DNA of 64,000 nucleotides from Aquarana catesbeiana (taxonomy: Eukaryota > Chordata > Amphibia > Anura > Ranidae), in contig NC_133324.1 of the NCBI RefSeq assembly GCF_042186555.1, forward strand, positions 3,193,558 through 3,257,557. The letters are read 5' to 3'. Positions 55,474 to 64,000 of the stretch are shown here, in pieces. The stretch's first letter is position 1. Each line of letters opens with the position of its first letter. A model generated the notes under the pieces. The model was not told the DNA's origin and made no database searches. It saw nothing but the letters and a program-made list of their open reading frames with translations. The translations under genes and the position numbers were made by a program.

Positions 55474-55935
55474 TTACATTTTGTGAGTCCTTTGGGTGGC
55501 AATGAGAGTTTCCTCAGAACTCTCACTCAAGGTGGTGTCATGGGTCAGTCTTTTAGATGTATGGATGGCTCTTTGTGGTTTCTGTTCTTTGAGTTCTGGT
55601 GGCCCCTCCTCTGGGGACTCCTCACCCAGTTCTGAAGGTGATTGGACAGTCTCTATATTGTTTGCACCTAGTGACATCTCTTCCCGATTCTCTGCTTGAT
55701 GACCCAAAGGAACAAATTCTGCAGCCCCAGGCCTATGAGGACTTGTATTTGATGCTGTAAGGGGAAAGGATGGAGTGACATCTGTATGTGTAGAGGGCCA
55801 TAGCCAGTCCATAAAAGCATCTTCCCCCTCACTGCTTTCTCCCTTATCTGCGTCTGGTGGTGAAGGTTGCCTGGGAGAAGACCATCTGGGTGATGGCATC
55901 TCAATTCTGGCAGGCACCCTTATGGCTTCACTCAA
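55474..55935 (-). pseudogene. Possible C-terminal tail of Gypsy polyprotein
   Basis: 153-residue frame, very rich in Glu, Ser and Pro, ending ELKEQKPQRAIHTSKRLTHD then TTLSESSEETLIATQRTHKM. The Arg/Lys-rich 'R.I....RLT.D' ending recalls the tails of some vertebrate Gypsy integrases. It lies downstream, on the same strand, of the integrase remnant at 59820-60363 and could be the same element split by insertions. No catalytic domain is visible, so the call is tentative. Confidence 0.4.
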
Positions 55936-56900
55936 AGAGAGTAGATTTTTGAGTTTTGATGCCAGGTCTTCAGAGGTCCTGTCCTTCCATCAGGACAAAT
56001 TTGGTACACAGGAAGATTGGGCAGCTGTTTTCAGATGACATATTGCTAAGAACTCCACCAGTCAGCTTTCTTATGCCTTCCAGAGGGTCCGAGGCTTATC
56101 AGCAACACTTTTTCTTCTGGCTGAACATCATGAGCCCAAACTCTCAGATGATAATTCTTCTTGTTCCGCTGTCCTCTGGTGACCAGAAATATGTGTGGAC
56201 TGCCACAGAGTATACCAAACACAGGCAGAGGTGGCTCTCTAATTAGGCAAATTGGGTGGATGCCTTAGGCCTTGCAAACCCAGGGGCCCTGCGTGGCCGC
56301 CTAATTTGCCCATACCTCACCCTTTCCCGGCAAATCAGTCATGGGATGCCTGCAGCCGCAGCTTGTGTGGGCTATTTTTGTTCCCGCACGCCGCCCCGAG
56401 CTCCACTTTTTATGGCAGAGAGAGCCGAGTCAGCCGACATCTCTTCCCACAGTCCCCGGCTGCCTGGCTCTGACACACACATTGCAGAGAGCCGTGGAGT
56501 GAACTGAGCCCGTTCCTCCTTCTCTTGCTGTGATGTTTGCTTTGTACACAGAGGAGGAAGGGGAGGTGGAGGCTCACCACGCTGCCGAGACAACGCTGCT
56601 CGTCTGAGATAAAATATGACAGAACACCTGAACTAATGCAAAGTAAGTGAGTCTTCCAGAGGAGGGGGGGACAAGCCTACAGTTCACTTGGAGGGATTTG
56701 GGGGGAGAGGATATAGCGTTCTTGGGGGCACTTTATGACTTGTGCTACAAGGGGGCTTGGATATGAATTCCACCCCCCTTAGCACATACCCCTCAATTAA
56801 AGAGATGATGTCTGCCACAGAGGGGGTGGCCCTTGGCACCCCACAAGAGATGTGCAAAATTGCTCCAGGAGCACCTACTAGTGCCCTCCATCCAGGCAAG
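55936..56900. other. No gene recognised
   Basis: It includes 'cagaggtggctctctaatta' near 56227, which looks like a hAT-type terminus, but I found no matching partner end. The short frames overlap each other on both strands. Confidence 0.4.
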
Positions 56901-56904
56901 TCTA

Positions 56905-58360
56905 CACACTCTCTGACCATCTCCTGTACTATGTCTGCAGTCTCTTACCATCTCCTGTACTATGTCCGCACACTCTCTGACTGTCTCCTGTACTATGTCT
57001 GCAGTCTCTGACCATCTCCTGTACTATGTCTGCAGTCTCTGATCATCTCCTGTACTATGTCTGCAGTCTCTGATCATCTCCTGTACTATGTCTGCAGTCT
57101 CTGATCATCTCCTGTATTATGTCTGCAGTCTCTGATCATCTCCTGTACTATGTCTGCAGTCTCTGATCATCTCCTGTACTATGTCTGCAGTCTCTGATCA
57201 TCTCCTGTACTATGTCTGCAGTCTCTGATCATCTCCTGTACTATGTCTGCAGTCTCTGATCATCTCCTGTATTATGTCTGCAGTCTCTGATCATCTCCTG
57301 TACTATGTCTGCAGTCTCTGATCATCTCCTGTACTATGTCTGCAGTCTCTGATCATCTCCTGTACTATGTCTGCAGTCTCTGATCATCTCCTGTACTATG
57401 TCTGCAGTTTCTGACCATCTCCTGCATTATGTCTGCAGTCTCTGGCCATCTCCTGTATTATGTCCGCACACTCTCTGACCGTCTCCTGTACTATGTCTGC
57501 AGTCTCTGATCATCTCCTGTACTATGTCTGCAGTCTTTGATCATCTCCTGTAGTATGTCTGCAGTCTCTGACCATTTCTTGTAGTATGCCTGGAGTCTTT
57601 GACCATCTCCTATTTCATGTCATACACTCTCTGACCGTCTCTTGTATCATGTATGCAGTCTCTGATCATCTCCTGTATTATGTATGCAGTCTCTGACCAT
57701 CTCCTGTACTATGTCTGCAGTCTCTGATCATCTCCTGTACTATGTATGCAGTCTCTGATCATCTCCTGTAGTATGTCTGCAGTCTCTGACCATTTCTTGT
57801 AGTATGCCTGGAGTCTTTGACCATCTCCTATTTCATGTCATACACTCTCTGACCGTCTCTTGTATCATGTATGCAGTCTCTGATCATCTCCTGTATTATG
57901 TATGCAGTCTCTGACCATCTCCTGTACTATGTCTGCAGTCTCTGATCATCTCCTGTACTATGTCTGCAGTCTCTGACCATCTCCTGTAGTATGTCTGCAG
58001 TCTCTGACTATCTCTTGTATCATGTCTGCAGTCTCTGATCATCTCCTGTATCATGTCTGCAGTCTCTGACCATCTCTTGTATCATGTATGCAGTCTCTGA
58101 CCATCTCCTGTACTATGTCTGCAGTCTCTGACCATCGCCTGTATCATGTCTGCAGTCTCTGATCATCTCTTGTATCACGTATGCAGTCTCTGACCATCTC
58201 CTGTATCATGTCTGCAGTCTCTGACCATCTCTTGTATCATGTCTGCAGTCTCTGACCATCTCCTGTATCACATCCGCACACTCTCTGACCATCTATTGTA
58301 TTAAGGCCGCACAGTCTCTGATCATTTCTTATATCATGTCCTCACAGTCTTGTAGTGTAA
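56905..58360. repeat. 31-bp minisatellite, about 47 units
   Basis: The unit is 'ctgcagtctctgatcatctc' plus 'ctgtactatgt'. Variants include 'accatctc', 'tatcatgt' and 'ccgcacactctctgacc'. A seven-unit block (about 218 bp) is duplicated: 57569-57690 recurs at 57788-57910. Confidence 0.93.
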
Positions 58361-59250
58361 TATAGGATGAAATGAGAGCCATCAAGCTGGAGCCCAGAGA
58401 GGACCATTGGACTGAGCCCTGCACGATGCACCTGAGTGGTGGTCAGTAACAGCACAGCAAGGCCAGTCTGAGGGGGGATCACTGATGTAAGGGGGCAGTG
58501 AATACAGTGAGGTAAGGGGGCACTGATATAAAAGGTTCCCCGTTATATCAGTAAGCCCCCACTTACCTTAGTGCGTTCACTCTGCGGAAGGTGCTCTATG
58601 GTGACCAGAGTCCTCCCCACATTACAGTTTGTATTTTAAATGCAAGTTGGAACTCTGTGGACAATGACATAAAGGGGAACTCTGATATAAGGTGATCTCG
58701 GCACCAAAGCCCCTCCTTACATCAGAGGTCCCCCTTACACCAAAGTCTGCAACATCCCCCCTTACATCAAATTTTCTCTTGTTCTGTAAGGGGGAATCCT
58801 GCACTCTCCGATGTAAGGGGATCCGATGTAAGAGCCAGATCGCAAACATAACAGAGCACAGGTCATACACAGCTGGGAACAAGACAGGACAGTGAGAGGG
58901 AACCAGGAACTGAATGACCGGGTAGGAAGGGATCTGGCTGGGTCGGGTCAGGGTCCAGGAACAGGAGACGTGATGCAGGCTTTAGGAACACAGATCAGGG
59001 GCACATGTAGAAAATACCAAGGCAATGAGACACAGCATGCACCATGTTTAAATATACTTCCTGCATTCAGCATCAGGTGATGCCTGATTGCAGAAGGTGA
59101 CATCAGCCTCTGACTGCCGAGAGACACCCGCTGTGTCCACCATTGGTGGACACCGGATCTGCAACCTAAAGATCTGGGAGCCACAGTGCTACCAGCAGGT
59201 GAATCCTTTCCTGACATCTGGTGTCAGAAGTGCCTCCAGCTTTCTCCTAA
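58361..59250. other. No gene recognised
   Basis: Small inverted words around 58505-58570 ('actgatata...tatatcagt') could form hairpins. The text from 58670 to 58830 repeats 'cttacatcagag'-like phrases. No coding similarity. Confidence 0.45.
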
Positions 59251-59253
59251 GCC

Positions 59254-59382
59254 AGCGATGGCACCCCATATGTTTTGGAACTACATTTCTCATGATGCTC
59301 AACTACACCGCAGAGTGCATAAGCATCATGGGAAATGTAGTTCCAAAACATCTGGGGTGTCAAGGTTCGCCATCACTGGCTG
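59254..59382. mobile_element. Short hAT-type miniature element
   Basis: The left end 'cagcgatggcaccccatatg' is inverted at the right end ('ggggtgtcaaggttcgccat' then 'cactg'). The inner arms 'ttttggaactacatttctca' and 'gggaaatgtagttccaaaac' pair almost fully, so the whole element is a hairpin. Termini of the form CAGTGATGGCGAACC are widespread in vertebrate hAT elements. No target duplication was found. Confidence 0.7.
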
Positions 59383-59819
59383 TCTTTAGGTTCCTGCAAA
59401 GCCTTTCCACGTAGCCTCTGTGAGTTGAAGCAGACATAAGTCCATAAGGGGAATAGCCAGTCTTGTCATTCTCTGTACTATTGTAAGCATGCACTAGAGG
59501 AGATGTGCCTGTTCAAATGTTGCTTTCTTTCTGCATAAAAGGTCCTCAATAGGGATGGGCTCAGGCGTGTTCAGATCCTAGCCCCAACCCACCTGAGCAA
59601 ACCTGCCAGGAAGCCGTCACTGCACACCACCAATCATAGGCAGTGAGGCATTTCCCGGCCCGCAGCTGCACATACACACACCTGAATAGGCTGCTTATGA
59701 TTGCCATGTCCAGTGATGGCTTTCTTGTATTTGCTCAGGTGGGTTGGGACTAGGATCCGAACATGCCTGAGCCCATCCCTAGTCCCCAACATGTTAAGGA
59801 GGGTTAAGGGTTAAGGGGG

Positions 59820-60363
59820 GTTTAATTAAACCTCTCTGGCTATGGGACGCCTTTAAAGGTGAGATGGTGTTGTTCTTGATTTCTGGATGCCCAATGTGTC
59901 AAACAGTTGTTTAAGGAATTTGCTTTCAAAGTCTTTCTTGATTGGAGTGGATTCTCTGAGGTAGTCCGTAATGAACACAAAACTTCTCTACTACCACTTT
60001 TGCAACTGTGACAGCTCGTTGATCTTTTTTGGGATAAGCTTGGGCATAATGAGTGAAATGATCAGTCACCACTAGTATGTTCCCTTAGCCGCTCATGCTC
60101 AGATCCAGACTCAAGAAATGAATGCAATTCACGCCAAATCCACAGAATCTTGATTCTGAAGGTGACAGATTGGGGCAGCTCTGGGAGGCAAAGTCTTCCT
60201 CTGAATACAGTGAAGGCAGGTTTGACCAGTAGTTCTCAACTTTTGCCTGCATGCATGGCCAGTAGAACCGATCTCCAAATAACCTGAATGTTCTGTCCAG
60301 CCCTAAATGTCCATCATGCATCTTTTTTAGCACTATTCCCCTATGCTTCTCTAGGAGGAACAA
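59820..60363 (-). pseudogene. Ty3/Gypsy integrase remnant
   Basis: The frame 60363-60085 begins with a zinc-binding HHCC-type region (KKMHDGHLGLDRTFRLF, FYWPCMQAKVENY). It continues to the core NCIHFLSLDLSMSG, then after a stop NILVVTDHFTHYAQAYPKK and VVVEKFCVHYGLPQRIHSN. In the family the first catalytic residue is the Asp in 'CIDFLS' and the second the Asp in 'IHSD'. Here they read His and Asn, so the enzyme would be inactive even without the stop and the later frameshift. The order and strand fit the possible pol tail at 55474-55935. Confidence 0.85.
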
Positions 60364-60631
60364 TTGCCATCTTTCTTACAGCTCGTCCGAGGGACACCTT
60401 CAGGTAGACAGCTGCAACTGTTCCCACTCTTCATGGACTAGCTGGGCTTCTTTAGAAGATTCTGCAGCTAATAGCGGCTATGAAATGGCCTCCCCCTAAA
60501 GCTTTTAAAGATAATCCACAGAAAGTGTGTTCTACTAGTACTTTCCTAAAGTCTCTGTTGGAGATGGTCGGAAGGCCTTCATCTCTCACTTAATTTAAGC
60601 CGTAGTAGGACTTTGGAACACCAGCAGCAGT

Positions 60632-60765
60632 AGGGATGAGCCGAACACCCACCCCCCGGTTAGGTTCGCGGCAGAACATGCGAACAGACCAAAAATTTGT
60701 GCAAACACGCGAACCCCGTTAAAGTCTATGGGACTCGCATGTGAAAAATCAAAAGTGCTAATTTT
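60632..60765 (+). mobile_element. Truncated TAGGGATGAGC hAT end
   Basis: It begins TAGGGATGAGC and follows copy 1 through 'ttaaagtctatgggactcgc' and 'aatcaaaagtgctaatttt', then stops abruptly where the LINE 3' end begins. Confidence 0.7.
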
Positions 60766-60778
60766 CGTTTACAAAAGT

Positions 60779-60784
60779 TTTATT
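60779..60784 (-). terminator. Polyadenylation signal of the L1-like LINE
   Basis: AATAAA on the minus strand, about 11 nt before the point where LINE similarity gives way to a hAT end at 60765. Confidence 0.5.
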
Positions 60785-61092
60785 TGGAAGAACAAATATG
60801 AACAGTACAATACTAGTAATGCTCATTAACAATGAATCATATAGAGTGCTTAAATTGATATATTATACAAATAATAAAATGATGTGGTATGGGACATATA
60901 ACATACAGTATGTATAAAAAGGGTAGCGTTATGTTTAAGGTAGCGAATGATACAGTGAAGAGTATATAACAAAAATTAGTAATAACAAGTTTTGCTGCAT
61001 ATAAGATAGATTTATACATGAGATAGTTCATTGATAGTGATGATTATGGTAGATTCCAGTAAGACCATTTTTTATTGAAGATATGTGAACTA

Positions 61093-61638
61093 TCATGTAA
61101 GGTGTGGTAGATTTTTTTCAGATATTTTAAGCATTTCCATCCTGGTTAGAACCTGTGACCATACTAGGTTGTTCGATCTCCAGTTATAGGCAATCATCCA
61201 TTGGATAGAGCTGCATAATGAGTGGAATAATCTCTTACAAGGAGATGGTATATTTGGTATGTTAGCATAGAGAAGGCATTTCTGTGGGGTGGGGACAATT
61301 TTTTGATTGGATGTCAAATCTATTCTATCAACTGCAGCTTGCCAAATTGGCTCGAGGTATTTACAGCTCCAGAACGTATGCAAAAATGTGCCAGATTCTG
61401 AACAGCCCTCAAAGCAGTTGGGGGAGGCTGCAGGGTAGAAAGAGTGGATTTTGGATGGGGTTAGGTACCATCTGGAAAACAACTTCATCGGGCTTTCCCT
61501 GAATGAGATTGCTTTGTTACTTTTGCGGAGGTTATCTGTCATAGAGATCCATACCTCAATGGGGAGGGAACAATCCATCTCAGATTCCCAATGAAGCATT
61601 GGGCTATATTTATAGGGCATAGTGAAGTTATTAACCAC
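61093..61638 (-). pseudogene. LINE ORF2 C-terminal region
   Basis: A 181-residue frame with RWYLTPSKIHSFYP, then the Cys/His cluster CFEGCSESGTFLHTFWSCKY. This is the conserved zinc-knuckle-like region after the thumb of L1 ORF2, probably used in nucleic-acid binding. It is open to its stop, but its apparent start lies beside the inserted repeat at 61639. Confidence 0.88.
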
Positions 61639-61705
61639 TTCCCGCCCAGCCTATAGCAAAATGACGGCCGGGCGGTGTTCAGTTATCCTGACTGGGCGTC
61701 ATATG
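61639..61705. repeat. Dispersed-repeat end inserted at a LINE deletion
   Basis: 'aaccacttcccgcccagcct' then 'gactgggcgtcatatgacgt' is the terminus of another ranid-type repeat. It sits exactly where the LINE lacks the part coding for the YxDD box and thumb. Confidence 0.6.
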
Positions 61706-62623
61706 ACGTCTATTGCTAACGCAAATAAAAGTGGGGAAAGAGGACAGCCTTGTCTTGTGCCTCTGCTGAGAGGGAAGAACACTGAATTATTACCAGGGAT
61801 CCTAATTCTTGTCTGTGGGGAGTGATAAAGAGCATTGAAGCCTTGTATGAATTTGTCTGAGATGCCAAATTTTGGGAGTAAGGGATTGAGATAGGACCAG
61901 TTTACACTATTGAATGCTTTGTGAATATCTAAGCTGAGGAGGCAAATCTGGCCAGAGTAAAGGTTAGCATCTTGAATGATGTTTGTGACCAGTCTAATGT
62001 TATCAACTATCTGTCTACCTGGGATGAAACCAGTTTGGTCAGAATGTACCAGGGTTGTGATAACTGCTGCAAGTCTGTCTGATAAAAGTCTACCAAAAAT
62101 TTTCATTGTCCTTGTTAAGGACTGAAATGGGTCGAAAGTTTTGTGGGAGTGTGTGGTCCTTAAGAGGTTTTGGGATCAGGGATAAATTAGCCAGGAGCAT
62201 TTCTTGAGGGAAGTGATCACCTTCAAGAATATGGTTGAACAATTTTGTTAGATTAGGTGGCAACAAAGTTGCAAACTTTTTATAGCAAGAGGTGTAACCG
62301 TCTGGGCCGGGGGCGGTAGAAGTTTTGAGAGATTTGATTATATTCATTATTTCTGTGTCAGAACGGGGTTCATTGAGGGAGTTAATTTGTTGTAAGTTTA
62401 GAGTGGGAAGTTGTAGGTTATCAAACCAATTCATTGAGGAAGGTTGGGGTTGTGTTTGTGGTCTGGAGAGGAGATCTTTGTAAAAGGATGAGAATATCTC
62501 AAGGACCTCATATGGGTGTGTAACCAGGCTGCCTCTCTGATCTCGGAGCTTATAAACATGGGGTGGTTTTTGTTCCTGATTAAGCTTTCTTGCGAACATA
62601 GTAGAAGAGGAATTGCTATGCAA
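61699..62623 (-). pseudogene. LINE reverse transcriptase, N-terminal and palm part
   Basis: Two overlapping frames. 62623-62090 has TSTAPGPDGYTSCYKKF and LANLSLIPKPLKD, ending FRPISVLNKD. 62106-61699 has KIFGRLLSDRLAAVI, DQTGFIPGRQIVDNIR, LLSLDIHKAFNSVNW (first catalytic Asp) and GTRQGCPLSPLLFALAI. The next block should hold the second and third catalytic Asp (YxDD), but the sequence passes into the inserted repeat, so the active site is incomplete. The two frames need one frameshift to join. Confidence 0.92.
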
Positions 62624-62726
62624 GATAAACTTTGCCTTTGAAAATCTGAGGGATTTTTCAGTATTTGCTGAGAGGATTAAGTCTAAGGCTTGGCATTTGG
62701 CTTGTATTTGTTGATTTAGTTCTTAC

Positions 62727-62789
62727 ATAGTTACATAGTAGGTGAGGTCCATCAAGTCCAACCTATGTGTGATTCTTGAGCTGGTGCAT
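62727..62789 (-). mobile_element. CR1/L2-like LINE 3' tail, very short insertion
   Basis: 'cttacatagttacatagtag' plus 'gtgaggtccatcaagtccaa' is the reverse of the tail of the LINE at 43981. It is bordered by 'tttagttct' on the left and 'tttagtttt' on the right, a likely target duplication of about 8 bp inside the L1-like element. Confidence 0.65.
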
Positions 62790-63028
62790 GGTTTAGTTTT
62801 ATGTAAAGGCTGTCTAGGTCTCTGGTCAGGCATCTAATTTCAGTGACTCTTTATTTTTGTTGACTGCTAAGTTGATTAGAAGACCTCTCAGGACCGCTTT
62901 ATGAGCCGTCCAGAGTGATGTAGGTGGTGTTTCGTCATTTATGTTGTCAGTGAAATAATTCTCTATGTGTGTAGAAATGATCTGAATGTTAGAGTGGGTC
63001 TGTTAGAAGAGAGTCATTTAGACGCCAA

Positions 63029-63387
63029 TTAAAGGGGATGGAGGGCGAGTCCTATATGAGAGGTATCAAAGGAAGTTATATCGTGGTCTGACCATGGGCA
63101 AGGGTGGATATGTGCTTTAGAAGAGTCAGCTAGCAAAATTGGTGTGCAAAAGATATAGTCTAACCTAGCGTAATAGTCATGTGGGCGAGAATAATGGGTG
63201 TATGCCTTCGTTCCTACGTTGTGGGCTCTCCAAGAGTCAATCAGTTGGAATTGACAGAGACAACGGTTGATAGATTTGGAGAATGCTTTTGAGGAGGGGA
63301 CTATTCTACTTCTGTCAAGAGCAGGATGTGCTGACATATTAAAGTCTCCGCCTAGTATTATATGTGGAGAATTGTATCGGTCTAGAA
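63029..63387 (-). pseudogene. LINE APE-type endonuclease, C-terminal half
   Basis: It encodes HIILGGDFNMSAHPALDRS, FQLIDSWRAHNVGTKAYTHY, YARLDYIFCTPIL and CPWSDHDITSFD. GDFN, RLDYIF and SDH are the metal- and phosphate-binding motifs of apurinic-type endonucleases that nick target DNA for L1 retrotransposition. The upstream half resumes beyond the hAT insertion at 63749. Confidence 0.92.
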
Positions 63388-63740
63388 CAGAGGTGTCAAA
63401 CTTAATTTCATCGTGGGCCGCATCAGCATTATGATTGTCCTCGAAAGGGCCGGTTGTATCTGTAAGATTAGATGTCCAGCGCATCCCCTCCCCTTACATT
63501 AGATGTCAAGAGCCACCCCACCATCAGAAGTTGAGTCCCCCACTCTGATTTACATCACAGTGCACCCCCCTTTCCTTATGCTGCTGCTGGGAAGAAGCTG
63601 GATGCATTGCTTGAAAGTAGAAAGTAGGGGTCTGGAAGAGGGCTGGAGCTTTCTTGCAGCTGCAGGAGAGGTGCGAGGGCCACATGAAATGGCCTGGAGG
63701 GCCGGATTCAGGCCCGCGGGCCTTGTGTTTGACACCTGTG
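63388..63740. mobile_element. hAT miniature element with perfect 8-bp target duplication
   Basis: GTCTAGAA lies at 63380-63387 and 63741-63748. The termini CAGAGGTGTCAAAC and GTTTGACACCTGTG are inverted with one mismatch. The 353-bp element has no coding capacity. It splits the endonuclease frame of the L1-like LINE, so it is younger than the LINE. Confidence 0.95.
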
Positions 63741-63748
63741 GTCTAGAA

Positions 63749-64000
63749 TGTCAAAAAAATTTGCAAGGAAAAGATGGTTGTGATTCATTTGGGGCATAGA
63801 CCGATTAAATTGTCAGTGAGCGATTATTTATAGACCCCTTTAGGATGATAAAGCGACTGTCTGCATCTTTGTATATATTTTGAATATCAAAAATAATAGA
63901 GTTGCGGATAAAGATGGCGACACCACGGGTTTTGTTTGTGTATGTGGAATAGTGAAATTGCCCGTATAATTTATCAAAGTATTTTGGGTGATTGGTGGAT
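63749..64000 (-). pseudogene. LINE APE-type endonuclease, N-terminal half (partial)
   Basis: On the minus strand the text includes TRGVAIFIRNSIIFDIQN, DADSRFIILKG and YAPN in a frame that ends near the hAT insertion. In this family 'GVaIl...' and 'YAPN' belong to the endonuclease domain before GDFN. The gene runs off the window edge, and at least one stop is visible. Confidence 0.75.

Larger units (their letters stand above)
60768..64000 (-). mobile_element. L1/Tx1-type LINE, damaged, running off the window
   Basis: On the minus strand, ORF2 domains appear in order from the right edge: APE-type endonuclease (64000-63029, interrupted), reverse transcriptase (62623-61699), a gap, then the C-terminal zinc-knuckle region (61638-61093) and a 3' UTR ending with AATAAA at 60779-60784. 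ORF1 and the 5' end lie beyond the window. Three other repeats have landed in it (61639-61705, 62727-62789, 63388-63740). Confidence 0.9.

Noticed and set aside
62724..62800. tRNA-derived SINE
   Set aside because: The text matches the tail of the CR1/L2-like LINE at 43981, and no A or B box of a tRNA promoter was seen.

Overview
This is non-coding vertebrate DNA packed with transposable elements. I found no convincing host exon, tRNA, rRNA or prokaryotic gene. The interspersed families look like those of ranid (true) frogs: elements starting TAGGGATGAGC, a terminal-repeat element starting CCCCGTACACACG, and a repeat with the text 'accaccaaaagaaagctctatttgtg'. The ranid assignment is inference from remembered repeat style, not a search.

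Layout. 0.7-4.0 kb: a hAT transposon with a broken ZBED-type transposase, then a CR1/L2-like LINE fragment in which two minisatellites have grown. 4.8-10.3 kb: a palindromic terminal-repeat element, non-autonomous hAT copies, a 26-bp minisatellite inside a dispersed repeat (called family C here) and a possible Penelope-like ORF scrap. 10.4-17.3 kb: a 2.9-kb foldback element, then a Tc1/mariner transposon whose transposase is split by a second foldback element. 17.7-23.7 kb: a second hAT copy, filled with a 103-bp tandem array and TA/GT microsatellites. 23.9-28.0 kb: a complete Ty3/Gypsy chromovirus-type element on the minus strand (two LTRs, perfect 5-bp target duplication) that has gag, protease and a terminal chromodomain but no reverse transcriptase or integrase core. 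29.2-33.7 kb: a 27-bp array. 33.9-36.9 kb: a giant palindrome of hAT ends. 40.2-43.2 kb: a hAT element with an 8-bp target duplication carrying a 35-bp array. 44.0-44.9 kb: a second CR1-like LINE copy. 46.5-52.6 kb: family C split by a 5.4-kb GGAT-rich array. 53.0-54.3 kb: a third foldback element with a 13-bp target duplication. 55.5-60.4 kb: decayed Gypsy pol remnants around a 31-bp array. 60.8-64.0 kb: an L1-like LINE on the minus strand, itself hit by other repeats.

The strongest lead is the foldback elements. In both arms of the one inside Tc1, the sequence carries the core elements of a hammerhead ribozyme in order (CTGATGA, GAAA, a self-complementary ACGCGT, then C), enclosed by a perfect 6-bp stem I. 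A related motif with a good stem II lies in both arms of the first foldback. Two of the three foldbacks have long target duplications (15 and 13 bp), which fits retroposition and a Penelope-like or retrozyme-like origin. A second theme is that minisatellites, roughly a quarter of the window, repeatedly arise inside transposable elements, twice at the same position of the same family. All very long open frames here are by-products of these arrays.
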